Origin: Carboxylicivirga sp.
Lineage (GTDB): Bacteria; Bacteroidota; Bacteroidia; Bacteroidales; Marinilabiliaceae
Direction: 5' to 3'
Assembly (NCBI GenBank): GCA_025210475.1
Contig: JAOARW010000104.1
Span: 145,801 to 209,800, forward strand
DNA length: 64,000 nucleotides
Part shown: positions 1-8,223 of the stretch, piece by piece
Numbering within the stretch: position 1 is the first letter of the stretch
How the letters are laid out: each line of letters opens with the position of its first letter
The notes under the pieces: model-generated
The model's input: the letters and a program-made list of their open reading frames with translations, nothing else
What the model was told of the DNA's origin: nothing
The model's database searches: none
Program-made: the position numbers and the translations under genes

Positions 1-153
1 ACAGGTTTTACAACCGGTGATCACTCAGCGGTAATGGTGCCAATATTTGCTTTTGGAGCAGGTGCGGAGGAATTTATTGGTATATATGACAATACCGAAG
101 TTTTCGAAAAGATGTATAAGCTGTTTAAATTTAAACAAGAAGATAAAGATTGA
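1..153 (+). CDS. Alkaline phosphatase, C-terminal fragment
   Basis: Only the last 50 codons are in the window, open from base 1 to a TGA at 151-153. The translation begins TGFTTGDHSAVMVPIFAFG and continues GAGAEEFIGIYDNTE, which matches the C-terminal metal-binding His segment and the tail of PhoA-type alkaline phosphatases of Bacteroidota (TGDHxAxxVPxxAxG, then an N-T-E/D pattern). The family hydrolyses phosphomonoesters in the periplasm. The N-terminal signal, catalytic Ser and most metal ligands lie outside the window, so activity cannot be judged. A strong terminator follows at 223-249. Confidence 0.8.
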   Translation, partial: TGFTTGDHSAVMVPIFAFGAGAEEFIGIYDNTEVFEKMYKLFKFKQEDKD

Positions 154-222
154 TATAAATAGTGAAATGTTTTTATTGAACTTTATATAGTCATAATCTA
201 TTATTATATACCGATAACTGTT

Positions 223-249
223 AAAAAATCTTGATAATCAAGATTTTTT
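223..249 (+). terminator. Intrinsic terminator after alkaline phosphatase
   Basis: A 12-bp perfect stem (223-234 paired with 238-249) closes on a TAA triloop and runs into a T-rich tract (TTTATTTTT). It separates the phosphatase from the sigma-factor locus. Confidence 0.85.
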
Positions 250-345
250 TTTATTTTTACTTCCAAGTAATTTAAATAGAATCAAATCAGACACCTTAAC
301 TTACATAATGGCCTTATAGAAAGGCAGGAATCGGTATATAAGTTT

Positions 346-879
346 TTGTTTGAAGCTTATTACTCACGTTTGTGTGTATATGCCATGCGATACGTTGAAT
401 CTAAAGATGTAGCAGAAGACGTTGTTTCGGATACTTTTTATAAGATGTGGCAAAAGGGAGATGTTGAAATCTCAACATCCATCCAATCGTACCTTTTTCA
501 GGCCGTTTATAATAACTGCATGTATTATATCAGGCAAGAGGTGAGCGAACGAAAAAAGCAGCAGCAAGTACAAAAGAAATATGAAAATGAGGTGGCTTTT
601 CGATTGCTCGATGACTTTAATGATCAGGATAGTTTGATTATTAAAGAAGTTGAAGAGGCCATTGATGAAGCCATTAAAAAATTACCGGAACAATCACAAA
701 AGGTCTTTACGCTTAAGCGTTACAAAGGATTTAAGAATAAGGAAGTAGCATTGGAACTCGACATTTCTGTTAAAACAGTTGAGATGCATATGACGCGGGC
801 TTTAAGCTTTCTTAAAAGTGAACTTAGTGAATATTGCCCGGTTTTGTTAAGCCTGTTATTGCCCGCTTTATTGTCATAG
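346..879 (+). CDS. ECF-type RNA polymerase sigma factor (locus 1)
   Basis: This is a Bacteroidota ECF sigma-70 factor (FecI/RpoE-like). Region 2 is seen in YYSRLCVYAMRYVESKD and DVVSDTFYKMWQK, and region 4 in LPEQSQKVFTLKRYKGFKN followed by an HTH (ISVKTVEMHMTRALSFLK). It is expected to pair with the FecR at 1075 and direct transcription of the susCD genes downstream. The start is uncertain: the first usable start codon is TTG at 346, but the same frame is open back to 280 and encodes residues ERQESVYKFLFEAYY that fit the normal N-terminus of this family. An ATG at 308 is out of frame and stops after three codons. A rare start codon (ATA at 316), a small indel or a sequencing error could explain this. 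Confidence 0.9.
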   Translation: MFEAYYSRLCVYAMRYVESKDVAEDVVSDTFYKMWQKGDVEISTSIQSYLFQAVYNNCMYYIRQEVSERKKQQQVQKKYENEVAFRLLDDFNDQDSLIIKEVEEAIDEAIKKLPEQSQKVFTLKRYKGFKNKEVALELDISVKTVEMHMTRALSFLKSELSEYCPVLLSLLLPALLS

Positions 880-1074
880 TCCAAAATTGAATCACTGCAT
901 TGCAAGTTTTTTGTTAAAATTCAAATGGCTCTAATTTATTCTTTATTAGATCGATTCATTTTCTCTTAGCTTAATGATTTAATGGGTAATCATCTTTTTT
1001 TGAAAAAAAATCAGAATTGATACAGGGTATTTTTTGTGTTGTGCATCATACTTATAAACAACGCAATTAAATTA

Positions 1075-2058
1075 ATGACAAATAAGGAATATAATCATCA
1101 GTTAATTGTTCGATACCTTTCGGGTGAGGCGAGTAATGAAGAGCGAATGGAGCTTAAGGAATTACTGGCGAACGATGAATCGTTGAAAAGCCATTTTATT
1201 GAAGTTAGAGACCTTTGGAATCTGAGTAATGCAAAGCAGTTCGATGCCGGTAAAGCTTTTGGTGATTTTCAGCATCGAATCAAAGACAGTGAAAATCATC
1301 CGATTAAAAAGCTTAATCGTTACTCATGGCTTAAGTATGTAGCTGCTGCTGCGTCTGTTCTTATTGTATTAATGGTCGGTAAAATGCGTCTGTCACCTGA
1401 TGTTGAAGAGCTTAAGAGTTACAGTTATGCTACGGAAAAAGGGCAAAGAAAAATTATTGTTTTACCGGATAGTACAAAGATTTGGTTGGGCTCCGAAACA
1501 GTACTTAGCTACACTTCCGATTTTAAAACAAAAAGCAGGGAAGTGAGATTGAGTGGGGAAGCCTTTTTTGATGTAACACACCAAGCCGATAAGCCTTTTG
1601 TGGTGGTATCCGGTCAGCACCATGTTAAAGTTTTGGGCACACGATTTAAGCTTAATGCCATTAAAAACTCTCCATTTGTTGAAACAGTGCTGGAAGAAGG
1701 GAAAGTACAGGTATATGTTCCTGGAAAAGATTTAAACTGTATTCTCGAACCCGGGCAAAAGTCAGTGTTTAATAAAATTGAGGAAAGCCTGAAAAGTAGT
1801 ACAGAACCTAACATTTGTGTTTACACGGCTATTACAAAAGGTCAATTGGTATTTAAAAATGAGCCATTGGGAGCTTTGTCAAAGCGACTGGAAAAATGGT
1901 ATGGAGTAGAAATTGTTGTTGATGAAAGCGTGGAGAAACTGCGTTTTACAGGCGTTATTGACCAGGAAAGCCTCGAAGATATTTTAAAGATCATGGCCAT
2001 GTCCAATGGAATACATTACAAAGAAACGAAAGGTACAATCCAGATAACCCAAAACTAG
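1075..2058 (+). CDS. FecR-family anti-sigma factor (locus 1)
   Basis: Inner-membrane anti-sigma regulator, 327 aa from the chosen ATG at 1075 (MTNKEYNHQLIVRYL). An in-frame start at 1036 would add 13 hydrophobic residues unlike the family. The N-terminal cytoplasmic anti-sigma part contains YLSGEASNEERMEL. A single membrane segment lies near residues 82-105 (YVAAAASVLIVLMVG). The FecR periplasmic domain follows, with GQRKIIVLPDSTKIWLGSET, GEAFFDVTH and VKVLGTRFKLNA, and the DUF4974-like C-terminal part with LEDILKIMAMSNGI. It should hold the ECF sigma factor encoded upstream and release it on a signal from the STN domain of the SusC at 2173. Locus order and spacing are typical. Confidence 0.93.
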   Translation: MTNKEYNHQLIVRYLSGEASNEERMELKELLANDESLKSHFIEVRDLWNLSNAKQFDAGKAFGDFQHRIKDSENHPIKKLNRYSWLKYVAAAASVLIVLMVGKMRLSPDVEELKSYSYATEKGQRKIIVLPDSTKIWLGSETVLSYTSDFKTKSREVRLSGEAFFDVTHQADKPFVVVSGQHHVKVLGTRFKLNAIKNSPFVETVLEEGKVQVYVPGKDLNCILEPGQKSVFNKIEESLKSSTEPNICVYTAITKGQLVFKNEPLGALSKRLEKWYGVEIVVDESVEKLRFTGVIDQESLEDILKIMAMSNGIHYKETKGTIQITQN

Positions 2059-2096
2059 TTTATGCCTATGTAAAACAACGGTCTAGAATGCAAAAA

Positions 2097-2156
2097 ACCG
2101 GAAGATGCTGCCACATTTTCCGGTAATATTAGAATTAATCCTGTTTAAGTTGAACC
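2097..2156 (+). promoter_or_regulatory. Stem-loop plus box between fecR and susC (copy 1 of a possible RNA element)
   Basis: A stem ACCGGAAGATG (2097-2107) / CATTTTCCGGT (2114-2124), continuous if one G-U pair is allowed, presents the hexaloop CTGCCA (2108-2113). Thirteen bases later comes a box AATCCTGTTTAAGTTGAACC (2137-2156). A second copy with a different stem but the same loop and box occurs at 9498-9556. No T-run follows, so it is not a simple terminator. It lies in the leader of the SusC at 2173. Confidence 0.45.
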
Positions 2157-2172
2157 TAAACATTACAAATCT

Positions 2173-5100
2173 ATGAAATTAAAATTGGATCATCATGCCT
2201 TTTTTGATAAGAAAAGCATGAAAAAACTCTACCTAACTATGAGACTAACAGTATTATTGTCAGTCATCGGTCTTTTGCAGGTTTCGGCAACGAGCTTTTC
2301 GCAAAAGAAGAACATTAGCATCTCATCTGAGAAGATTGAGTTAGCGAAGCTATTTGAAGAAGTCGAAAAGAAAAGTGATTTTAAGTTCTTCTTCAATAAC
2401 GATGACGTAGATGCTTCAATAACCACCAAAGTGAATGCTTCAAATGCTGATGTTTATAGCGTTTTGGATCAGGCTCTCAGTGGTTTGCCATATGTTTATA
2501 AGGTCTTGGATAATAATCTGATCTTTGTACATAGCAAGAAAGAAGAGACGAGGATAGCCATCCAGAACATCAGGGTAAGTGGTAAGGTAACAGGTGCTAA
2601 TGGAGAACCCTTGCCGGGTGTTAACGTGATTATTGAAGGCACAACCAACGGAACTATCACCAATATAGATGGGGAGTACCAATTGGATGTTCCATCTACG
2701 GAGACAAATCTTGTGTTTTCATTTATTGGATTTGAAACACAGGTTATTAAGGTAAGCGATCGTTCGGTTATTAATATTACATTATTAGAAGAGGTACATG
2801 ATATTGAACAAGTGATGGTTGTTGCCTATGGTACCGCGAAGAAAGAAACTTTTACGGGTAGTGCTGAAGTGGTAAATTCAGAACAATTAGCTACAACAAG
2901 CTCAACATCAATTTCTTCAGCATTGCAAGGTCGGGTTGCAGGTGTTCAGGTGGCATCATATAGTGGAGCGGCAGGTTCTTCAGCTTCTGTTAGAATTAGG
3001 GGTGTTGGATCGGCAAATGCATCCAGTGCTCCACTTTATGTTGTTGATGGAGTGCCCAATGCACCAATACCTGCTATTGATGATATTGAATCCTCAACAG
3101 TATTAAAAGATGCTTCAGCCGCAGCGTTATATGGTTCCAGGGCGGCAAATGGAGTTATTGTTATTACCACCAAAAAAGGGAAAGGAAAATCAAAAATCAA
3201 CTTAAACTATAATCATACGTTTGGTTGGAAGTCATCGGATAAGCAGGATTTAATGAATGCGGATCAGTATACATACAAAGTATGGGAAGGCCTAAGAAAT
3301 AAAGCCATGTATATGATGAATCCAAATGACTTAAGTGTTAGTCCTGCCCAATATGCACATGATAATTTATTATCAACGATACCATATAATCCATACTATA
3401 TAACAGAAAATGGAAAGAAGGTTGAATGTTTACAACCATTTGATGATAATGGAAATTTTTTACCGGGAGTAGGCAGTCTTTATTCGACAGATTGGGTTGA
3501 TGAAGTGTATAGAACATCACATATAGATGATCTTCATTTGAGTTTTAGTAACGGTAACGATGAATCTAGTATATACGGATCCCTTACATATTATGATCAG
3601 GAAGGAATTCAGGTGGGTAATGATTATAAGAGAGTTGATTATAACCTGAATATGAGTAGTAAAGTTAATGAAATTGTTGAAATAGGTATTAATACAAATG
3701 GTCGTTATCAGGAATATACACCTACCAAGAGTATGTATGCGGCTTATGTTAATTCACCAACAGTTCCGGTTTACAAAAGATATGGCGTAACTGAAAGTAT
3801 GATCGAAGGAAAGGAATATGGTGATTTTGTAATGGATGAAAATGGAAATAAACTTTATCACTGGGATCAAAAAACCAGTGGTTCGGAGCGAAATATTTTA
3901 GCAGAGCGTGCAAATTATATTGAAGATATTGATAACACAAATGTTATCATTTCACCTTACATTTCTATTCAGCCCTTTAGCTCATTGACTTTACTGGCAA
4001 AAGGATCAGCTAAGTTTTATCGCTCCAGTAAAAATTATTTTTACGACCCGGTTAATGGTACAGGTGTAGATGAAGAAGGCTATAACGAAAGATATACCAA
4101 TAATCAACGTACTTTATTTGGTTTTTTACAAGCTACATTTGAAAAAAAGTTTGGAAGTCATAATGTAAAAGCATTAACTGTTTATGAAGCAGAAGAATGG
4201 GTTTCTCGCGATGTTAATGCTACAGCTAAAGAATTTCCAATGTGGCAAATAGCTCAAAATCTCGACGATGGTCAAGTGAAGGATTATATGTTTTCGAGAC
4301 AGTACGAGAATGCGAGAATTTCAATGTTAGGTCAATTAGAATATGGTCTTAAGGACAAATATTATGTAAGTGGTAGTTTTAGGCGTGATGGTTCAAGTCG
4401 TTTTGGCCCGAACAATCGCTGGGGTGACTTTTGGTCTGTCGGTGCAACATGGCGTATTAGCGAAGAAGGGTTTATGAAGAACCAATCTTTTATTACATCA
4501 TTAAAGTTAAGAGGTAGTCATGGTATTAGCGGAAACGATGCAATCGGTAATTATGCCTGGCAGTCTACTTATACTTTAGGAGGAAAATATAATAATATAT
4601 CAGCAGCATCTTTGGATCAAATTGAGAATTTGAATTTAGGATGGGAGGGTAATGTAAATTCCAATATTGCTCTTGAGTTTAGATTAAAAGACCGCGTTTG
4701 GGGTACAATCGAAGTTTATGAAAGGGTTAGTGATCGCTTGTTGATGTGGAAACAAATGCCTTATACTACTGGCTTAACGTCAAGGATGGAGAATGTTGGG
4801 AAAATATCTAATAAGGGTATAGAGATAATGCTGGGAGCGCAAGTAATTGATAAAGGAGATTTTTCTTATGAAACATCGCTTACGTTAACAAGCAATAAAA
4901 ATAGAATCGATGATTGGTATGGAAATAACTATAATGGACAGGCGTATTATGATACAGGAGGTTCGATGTTTAATTTTCAGATGCGCAAATGGGCAGGAGT
5001 TGATCCTTTAACTGGTCATCCGCTTTGGTATCAGCGAATAATGGATGAAAATGATGAATGGACTGGAAAAACAACCGTTACTACCGACTGGAATAAAGCA

Positions 5101-5634
5101 ACAATGTATGATGCCAAAGATGATTTAGATGGAGCGGATGCAGAACCTACTTTGTATGGCTCTTGGGTTAATGATGTTAAAATCAAGAATTTCGATATCT
5201 CCATGATGTTTTATTTTAACGTGGGTACTTATTCTTATAATGACATGATGGGGGTGTTTAGTAATGATGGTGCACAACCTCTTTGGAACATGCATATAGA
5301 TAATTATAATTCGTGGAATAATCCTGGGGATATAACTAATGTTCCTATGAATAATAATGGTGATCCTACACTTGCCTGGTGGCGTTCAAGTAGGTTTTTA
5401 GAAAGGTCTGACTATCTGAAATTAAAGAATTTAGTGATAGGCTATACAGTCCCTTCACATATTGTTAAATCAATAGGTTTGTCTAATGTGCGAATCTTTG
5501 GTATGGGTGAGAACTTGTGGACATGGACTAATTTTAAAGGTTATGATCCGGAACTTAACCTAGATGGACAGACAACATGGTCTGTAATTCCTCCAATGAC
5601 AACTGTCACCTTGGGAGTTAATGTAACATTTTAA
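2173..5634 (+). CDS. SusC/RagA-type TonB-dependent outer-membrane receptor with STN domain (locus 1)
   Basis: Imports a large substrate through the outer membrane using TonB energy, paired with the SusD at 5645. It has 1153 aa. The N-terminal signal peptide covers about residues 17-45 (MRLTVLLSVIGLLQVSA). An STN (secretin/TonB short N-terminal) domain spans about 54-116, a carboxypeptidase-regulatory-like domain 135-210 (GEPLPGVNVIIEGT), the TonB-box/plug boundary is VVAYGTAKKE near 215, and the plug runs to GVIVITTKKGKGK near 330. The 22-strand barrel follows and ends in VTLGVNVTF with the usual terminal Phe. The STN domain and the sigma/FecR genes upstream indicate signal-transducing regulation. 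The substrate is unknown; the M43 protease downstream hints at protein or peptide. Confidence 0.95.
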   Translation: MKLKLDHHAFFDKKSMKKLYLTMRLTVLLSVIGLLQVSATSFSQKKNISISSEKIELAKLFEEVEKKSDFKFFFNNDDVDASITTKVNASNADVYSVLDQALSGLPYVYKVLDNNLIFVHSKKEETRIAIQNIRVSGKVTGANGEPLPGVNVIIEGTTNGTITNIDGEYQLDVPSTETNLVFSFIGFETQVIKVSDRSVINITLLEEVHDIEQVMVVAYGTAKKETFTGSAEVVNSEQLATTSSTSISSALQGRVAGVQVASYSGAAGSSASVRIRGVGSANASSAPLYVVDGVPNAPIPAIDDIESSTVLKDASAAALYGSRAANGVIVITTKKGKGKSKINLNYNHTFGWKSSDKQDLMNADQYTYKVWEGLRNKAMYMMNPNDLSVSPAQYAHDNLLSTIPYNPYYITENGKKVECLQPFDDNGNFLPGVGSLYSTDWVDEVYRTSHIDDLHLSFSNGNDESSIYGSLTYYDQEGIQVGNDYKRVDYNLNMSSKVNEIVEIGINTNGRYQEYTPTKSMYAAYVNSPTVPVYKRYGVTESMIEGKEYGDFVMDENGNKLYHWDQKTSGSERNILAERANYIEDIDNTNVIISPYISIQPFSSLTLLAKGSAKFYRSSKNYFYDPVNGTGVDEEGYNERYTNNQRTLFGFLQATFEKKFGSHNVKALTVYEAEEWVSRDVNATAKEFPMWQIAQNLDDGQVKDYMFSRQYENARISMLGQLEYGLKDKYYVSGSFRRDGSSRFGPNNRWGDFWSVGATWRISEEGFMKNQSFITSLKLRGSHGISGNDAIGNYAWQSTYTLGGKYNNISAASLDQIENLNLGWEGNVNSNIALEFRLKDRVWGTIEVYERVSDRLLMWKQMPYTTGLTSRMENVGKISNKGIEIMLGAQVIDKGDFSYETSLTLTSNKNRIDDWYGNNYNGQAYYDTGGSMFNFQMRKWAGVDPLTGHPLWYQRIMDENDEWTGKTTVTTDWNKATMYDAKDDLDGADAEPTLYGSWVNDVKIKNFDISMMFYFNVGTYSYNDMMGVFSNDGAQPLWNMHIDNYNSWNNPGDITNVPMNNNGDPTLAWWRSSRFLERSDYLKLKNLVIGYTVPSHIVKSIGLSNVRIFGMGENLWTWTNFKGYDPELNLDGQTTWSVIPPMTTVTLGVNVTF

Positions 5635-5644
5635 TATTTGAACC

Positions 5645-7255
5645 ATGAAAAGAATATTATTTTTACTATCAATTATATTATTAGTAGCCTGCTCAGATGA
5701 TTTTTTGGACCGAAATCCAGAGAGTGTGCTGACATCTGAGAACTTATTGGCTTCACGGCCTTCTTGCGAAGCTGCTCTTCATTCGATTTACGTTAAAACG
5801 ATGTTTAATCGAGTTCATTATTATGATGCTTGCATCCAAGAAGCAAGAGCTGATAATTTAAATTTCAGGCGTGATGGTTATTCTAGCTTTAAATTAATTT
5901 TTGATTATAATCAAGGATTGGCATCTAACGATGCATCCCGAAACTCATGGATTGATTGTTATGCGATAATTGATGCAGCAAACTTAATAATCAATAATGA
6001 GTTAACAGGATTAATAGATCCTCTGGATCCTAATTCTGAGAAATCGAAAAAAGAAATTGCAGATTTTAAAGCTCAGGCAAGAGTTGCACGTGCTGCAACA
6101 TTTCTAGATTTGTTAAGTTATTATTCACGTCCCGTTCATGAAGCTGATAATAGAGATCTAGAGCACAGCGGAGTACCATTAGTTTTAGTAAATGACTATG
6201 ACCTTTATCCTTCACGTGCCACAACAATGGAAGTGTATCGTCAGATTTACGATGATTTAACATTTGCTGCGGCCAATTTAAGTTTAGAACATGATACAGA
6301 AGGTTTAACTTTTTCTAAAGCATATGCAAATGGACTTCTTGCTAGGTTTTATATGAATCTAGCTGGACCCATTGGTTCAAATAATACCTATCAATTGGCA
6401 GAGAATGTATCTGTAAATTCTACACAGGCATTAGAAAGAGCTAGAGATGCAAGTGAGTTCGTGTTATCACAGGTAGCCCCGATAGATAATTGGATTGATC
6501 TTGAATATGGCGTATCGCGTAAACTAGAGGAAACAATTTTAATGAGTATTACCTTAAAAGATGATATGGGGCATACTGTTCATTCGAAACTATGGGATAT
6601 TGAGAATTCTTCAGGTGATATTTTTAAGGTAAACAAAGATGCTATTGATGAGTTTAGTGTTGAAGATAAGCGGCTTAACTATTTCTATTATCCAGCGGCA
6701 TGGCAATCTAATTTTTCAGATGGAGATGATATAGGTGCACGCTTGCAAAAAGCGAGTTTAGATGTTAATGGAGAAGAAATGATTGGGGCAGCAATGTTTG
6801 GTAAATATGCTCCCAAAGATTTCGCAGTAAACTTGCAGGATCTCTTTTTTGATCCAACGGATATGGACATCTCTTTTACGAGTGGTTTTGGTGATTTTAA
6901 TATTATGAGAGCATCTGAAATAGCTCTAATAAAGGCCGAAGCTTGCAAGCGTTTAAATCAACATGATATTGCGTTTGAAGCTTATGCTTCAGTTAAGCAA
7001 CGATATTTTGACAATGATATTCCCAGTGATATCACATTAGATGATATTTTACTTGAAAAAAGATTAGAGCTGATAGGCGAAGGAATTAGGATGCTTGATT
7101 TACTTCGATTGGGACAAGATTTTAATCGTTTCCCATCAAGCAATTCAATTGCTAAAAATGTAGAATTTAACACTACACGATTGATTCTTCCTTTACCGGA
7201 TAACGATGTTAAGAACAATACTAACCTAAAGCAAAATCCTGGTTATGAAAACTAA
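5645..7255 (+). CDS. SusD/RagB-family surface lipoprotein (locus 1)
   Basis: Surface-exposed ligand-binding lid for the SusC at 2173, 10 bases after its stop. It has 536 aa. A lipoprotein signal ends at LLVACSDDF (Cys16). The family signatures are LDRNPESVLTSENL near the N-terminus, TPR-like helices (ARVARAATFLDLL), and the C-terminal pattern EKRLELIGEGIRMLDLLR and LPLPDNDV...LKQNPGY. It overlaps the next gene by 11 bases, supporting one transcript. The ligand cannot be read from the sequence. Confidence 0.95.
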   Translation: MKRILFLLSIILLVACSDDFLDRNPESVLTSENLLASRPSCEAALHSIYVKTMFNRVHYYDACIQEARADNLNFRRDGYSSFKLIFDYNQGLASNDASRNSWIDCYAIIDAANLIINNELTGLIDPLDPNSEKSKKEIADFKAQARVARAATFLDLLSYYSRPVHEADNRDLEHSGVPLVLVNDYDLYPSRATTMEVYRQIYDDLTFAAANLSLEHDTEGLTFSKAYANGLLARFYMNLAGPIGSNNTYQLAENVSVNSTQALERARDASEFVLSQVAPIDNWIDLEYGVSRKLEETILMSITLKDDMGHTVHSKLWDIENSSGDIFKVNKDAIDEFSVEDKRLNYFYYPAAWQSNFSDGDDIGARLQKASLDVNGEEMIGAAMFGKYAPKDFAVNLQDLFFDPTDMDISFTSGFGDFNIMRASEIALIKAEACKRLNQHDIAFEAYASVKQRYFDNDIPSDITLDDILLEKRLELIGEGIRMLDLLRLGQDFNRFPSSNSIAKNVEFNTTRLILPLPDNDVKNNTNLKQNPGYEN

Positions 7256-8183
7256 GTTATTATTAATTAAAAGCCTCTTTATAATAGTGGTGATGTCACT
7301 GATTGCTTCTTGTGATCTTGATTTGCCCGATGATCCAATGTTAACTCTTAATGATATTGAAGTTGATGCAGTAGATTCTAATGTTGAAACAATGATAATT
7401 GGTGAATTTAATGGTTATCAATATATTAAAATTCCTTTTGAAGCCAATTACTCATTGCCTGAATCCATTAAATTTAATGCTTCAATGGATAATTCAGATG
7501 TGCCCGAAGGAGCAATCGATTTAGAAGATGTAGTTTATTTGCACAAAGGATATGATAAGCAGAATATTGAAATCCTGATGGATTGCAGTAAGATACCTCA
7601 AGGTAGTGTTAATTACTCATTTGATTTAGTATTAGATGGTGTTAATAAGGAGGTGGAAACATCTACGATACACTGTACGATTATCCGTGATATGCCTGAT
7701 CCAATCTATACTGTTTATAATAATTTTTGGTATCAAATTAGTGGTTCTTGGTATCAGGGAGAAGCAACAAATAATTTTGGTGCATGGGCTTATGTAGCAC
7801 TTGTGTATTATGCAGAACCTAATTTAGAAGTTGGTGGTGGAATCTGGCAGAGAAATGCAACGGATCTTGTTCTTGAAACCTATAGCACGCCGGCAGCTTA
7901 TTTCTCAAGTGACGGCAAAAACTATCTTGAATTTTTAGAAGAAGGAGATAAAATTAATCAAGAAAGTTTTGATTGGATAGCTCCGGGCGATATAAACCTT
8001 AAACCGGCTGTTCATCCAGATGATTTTGGTAAGAGCGGATACCTTGCATTGCGACCTAAAATTTACGATACGCAGGTTAATATGTGGGTTTATGTGACGA
8101 TTTCTGAAGATGGACGTAATATGATCATTCACGAAGTAGCATGGGAAGATCATGGACTAAGTATTAATGCAGGTCAAAAATAA
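7245..8183 (+). CDS. SusCD-associated lipoprotein of unknown function
   Basis: A 312-aa lipoprotein whose signal ends at MSLIASCDLDLPDD, starting inside the susD stop region (11-base overlap) and so translationally coupled to it. The N-terminal half (about 35-145) looks like a beta-sandwich. It resembles DUF1735/BT_3987-type N-terminal domains, which often accompany SusD as accessory surface binders, but this is a weak match made from memory. The second half is rich in aromatic residues (NNFWYQISGSWYQGE, AWAYVALVYY), as in ligand-binding surface proteins. No catalytic motif was recognised. A hairpin terminator lies directly downstream. Confidence 0.8.
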   Translation: MKTKLLLIKSLFIIVVMSLIASCDLDLPDDPMLTLNDIEVDAVDSNVETMIIGEFNGYQYIKIPFEANYSLPESIKFNASMDNSDVPEGAIDLEDVVYLHKGYDKQNIEILMDCSKIPQGSVNYSFDLVLDGVNKEVETSTIHCTIIRDMPDPIYTVYNNFWYQISGSWYQGEATNNFGAWAYVALVYYAEPNLEVGGGIWQRNATDLVLETYSTPAAYFSSDGKNYLEFLEEGDKINQESFDWIAPGDINLKPAVHPDDFGKSGYLALRPKIYDTQVNMWVYVTISEDGRNMIIHEVAWEDHGLSINAGQK

Positions 8184-8189
8184 AATAAC

Positions 8190-8211
8190 AAGGGCTACTG
8201 CGGTAGCCCTT
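8190..8211 (+). terminator. Hairpin terminator between lipoprotein and M43 protease genes
   Basis: A 9-bp perfect stem (8190-8198 with 8203-8211; AAGGGCTAC / GTAGCCCTT) closes on the loop TGCG. It sits 7 bases after the stop of the lipoprotein and 13 bases before the chosen start of the protease, so the protease may be partly uncoupled from the susCD transcript. The following T-tract is short. Confidence 0.6.
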
Positions 8212-8223
8212 ATTTATGTCATT

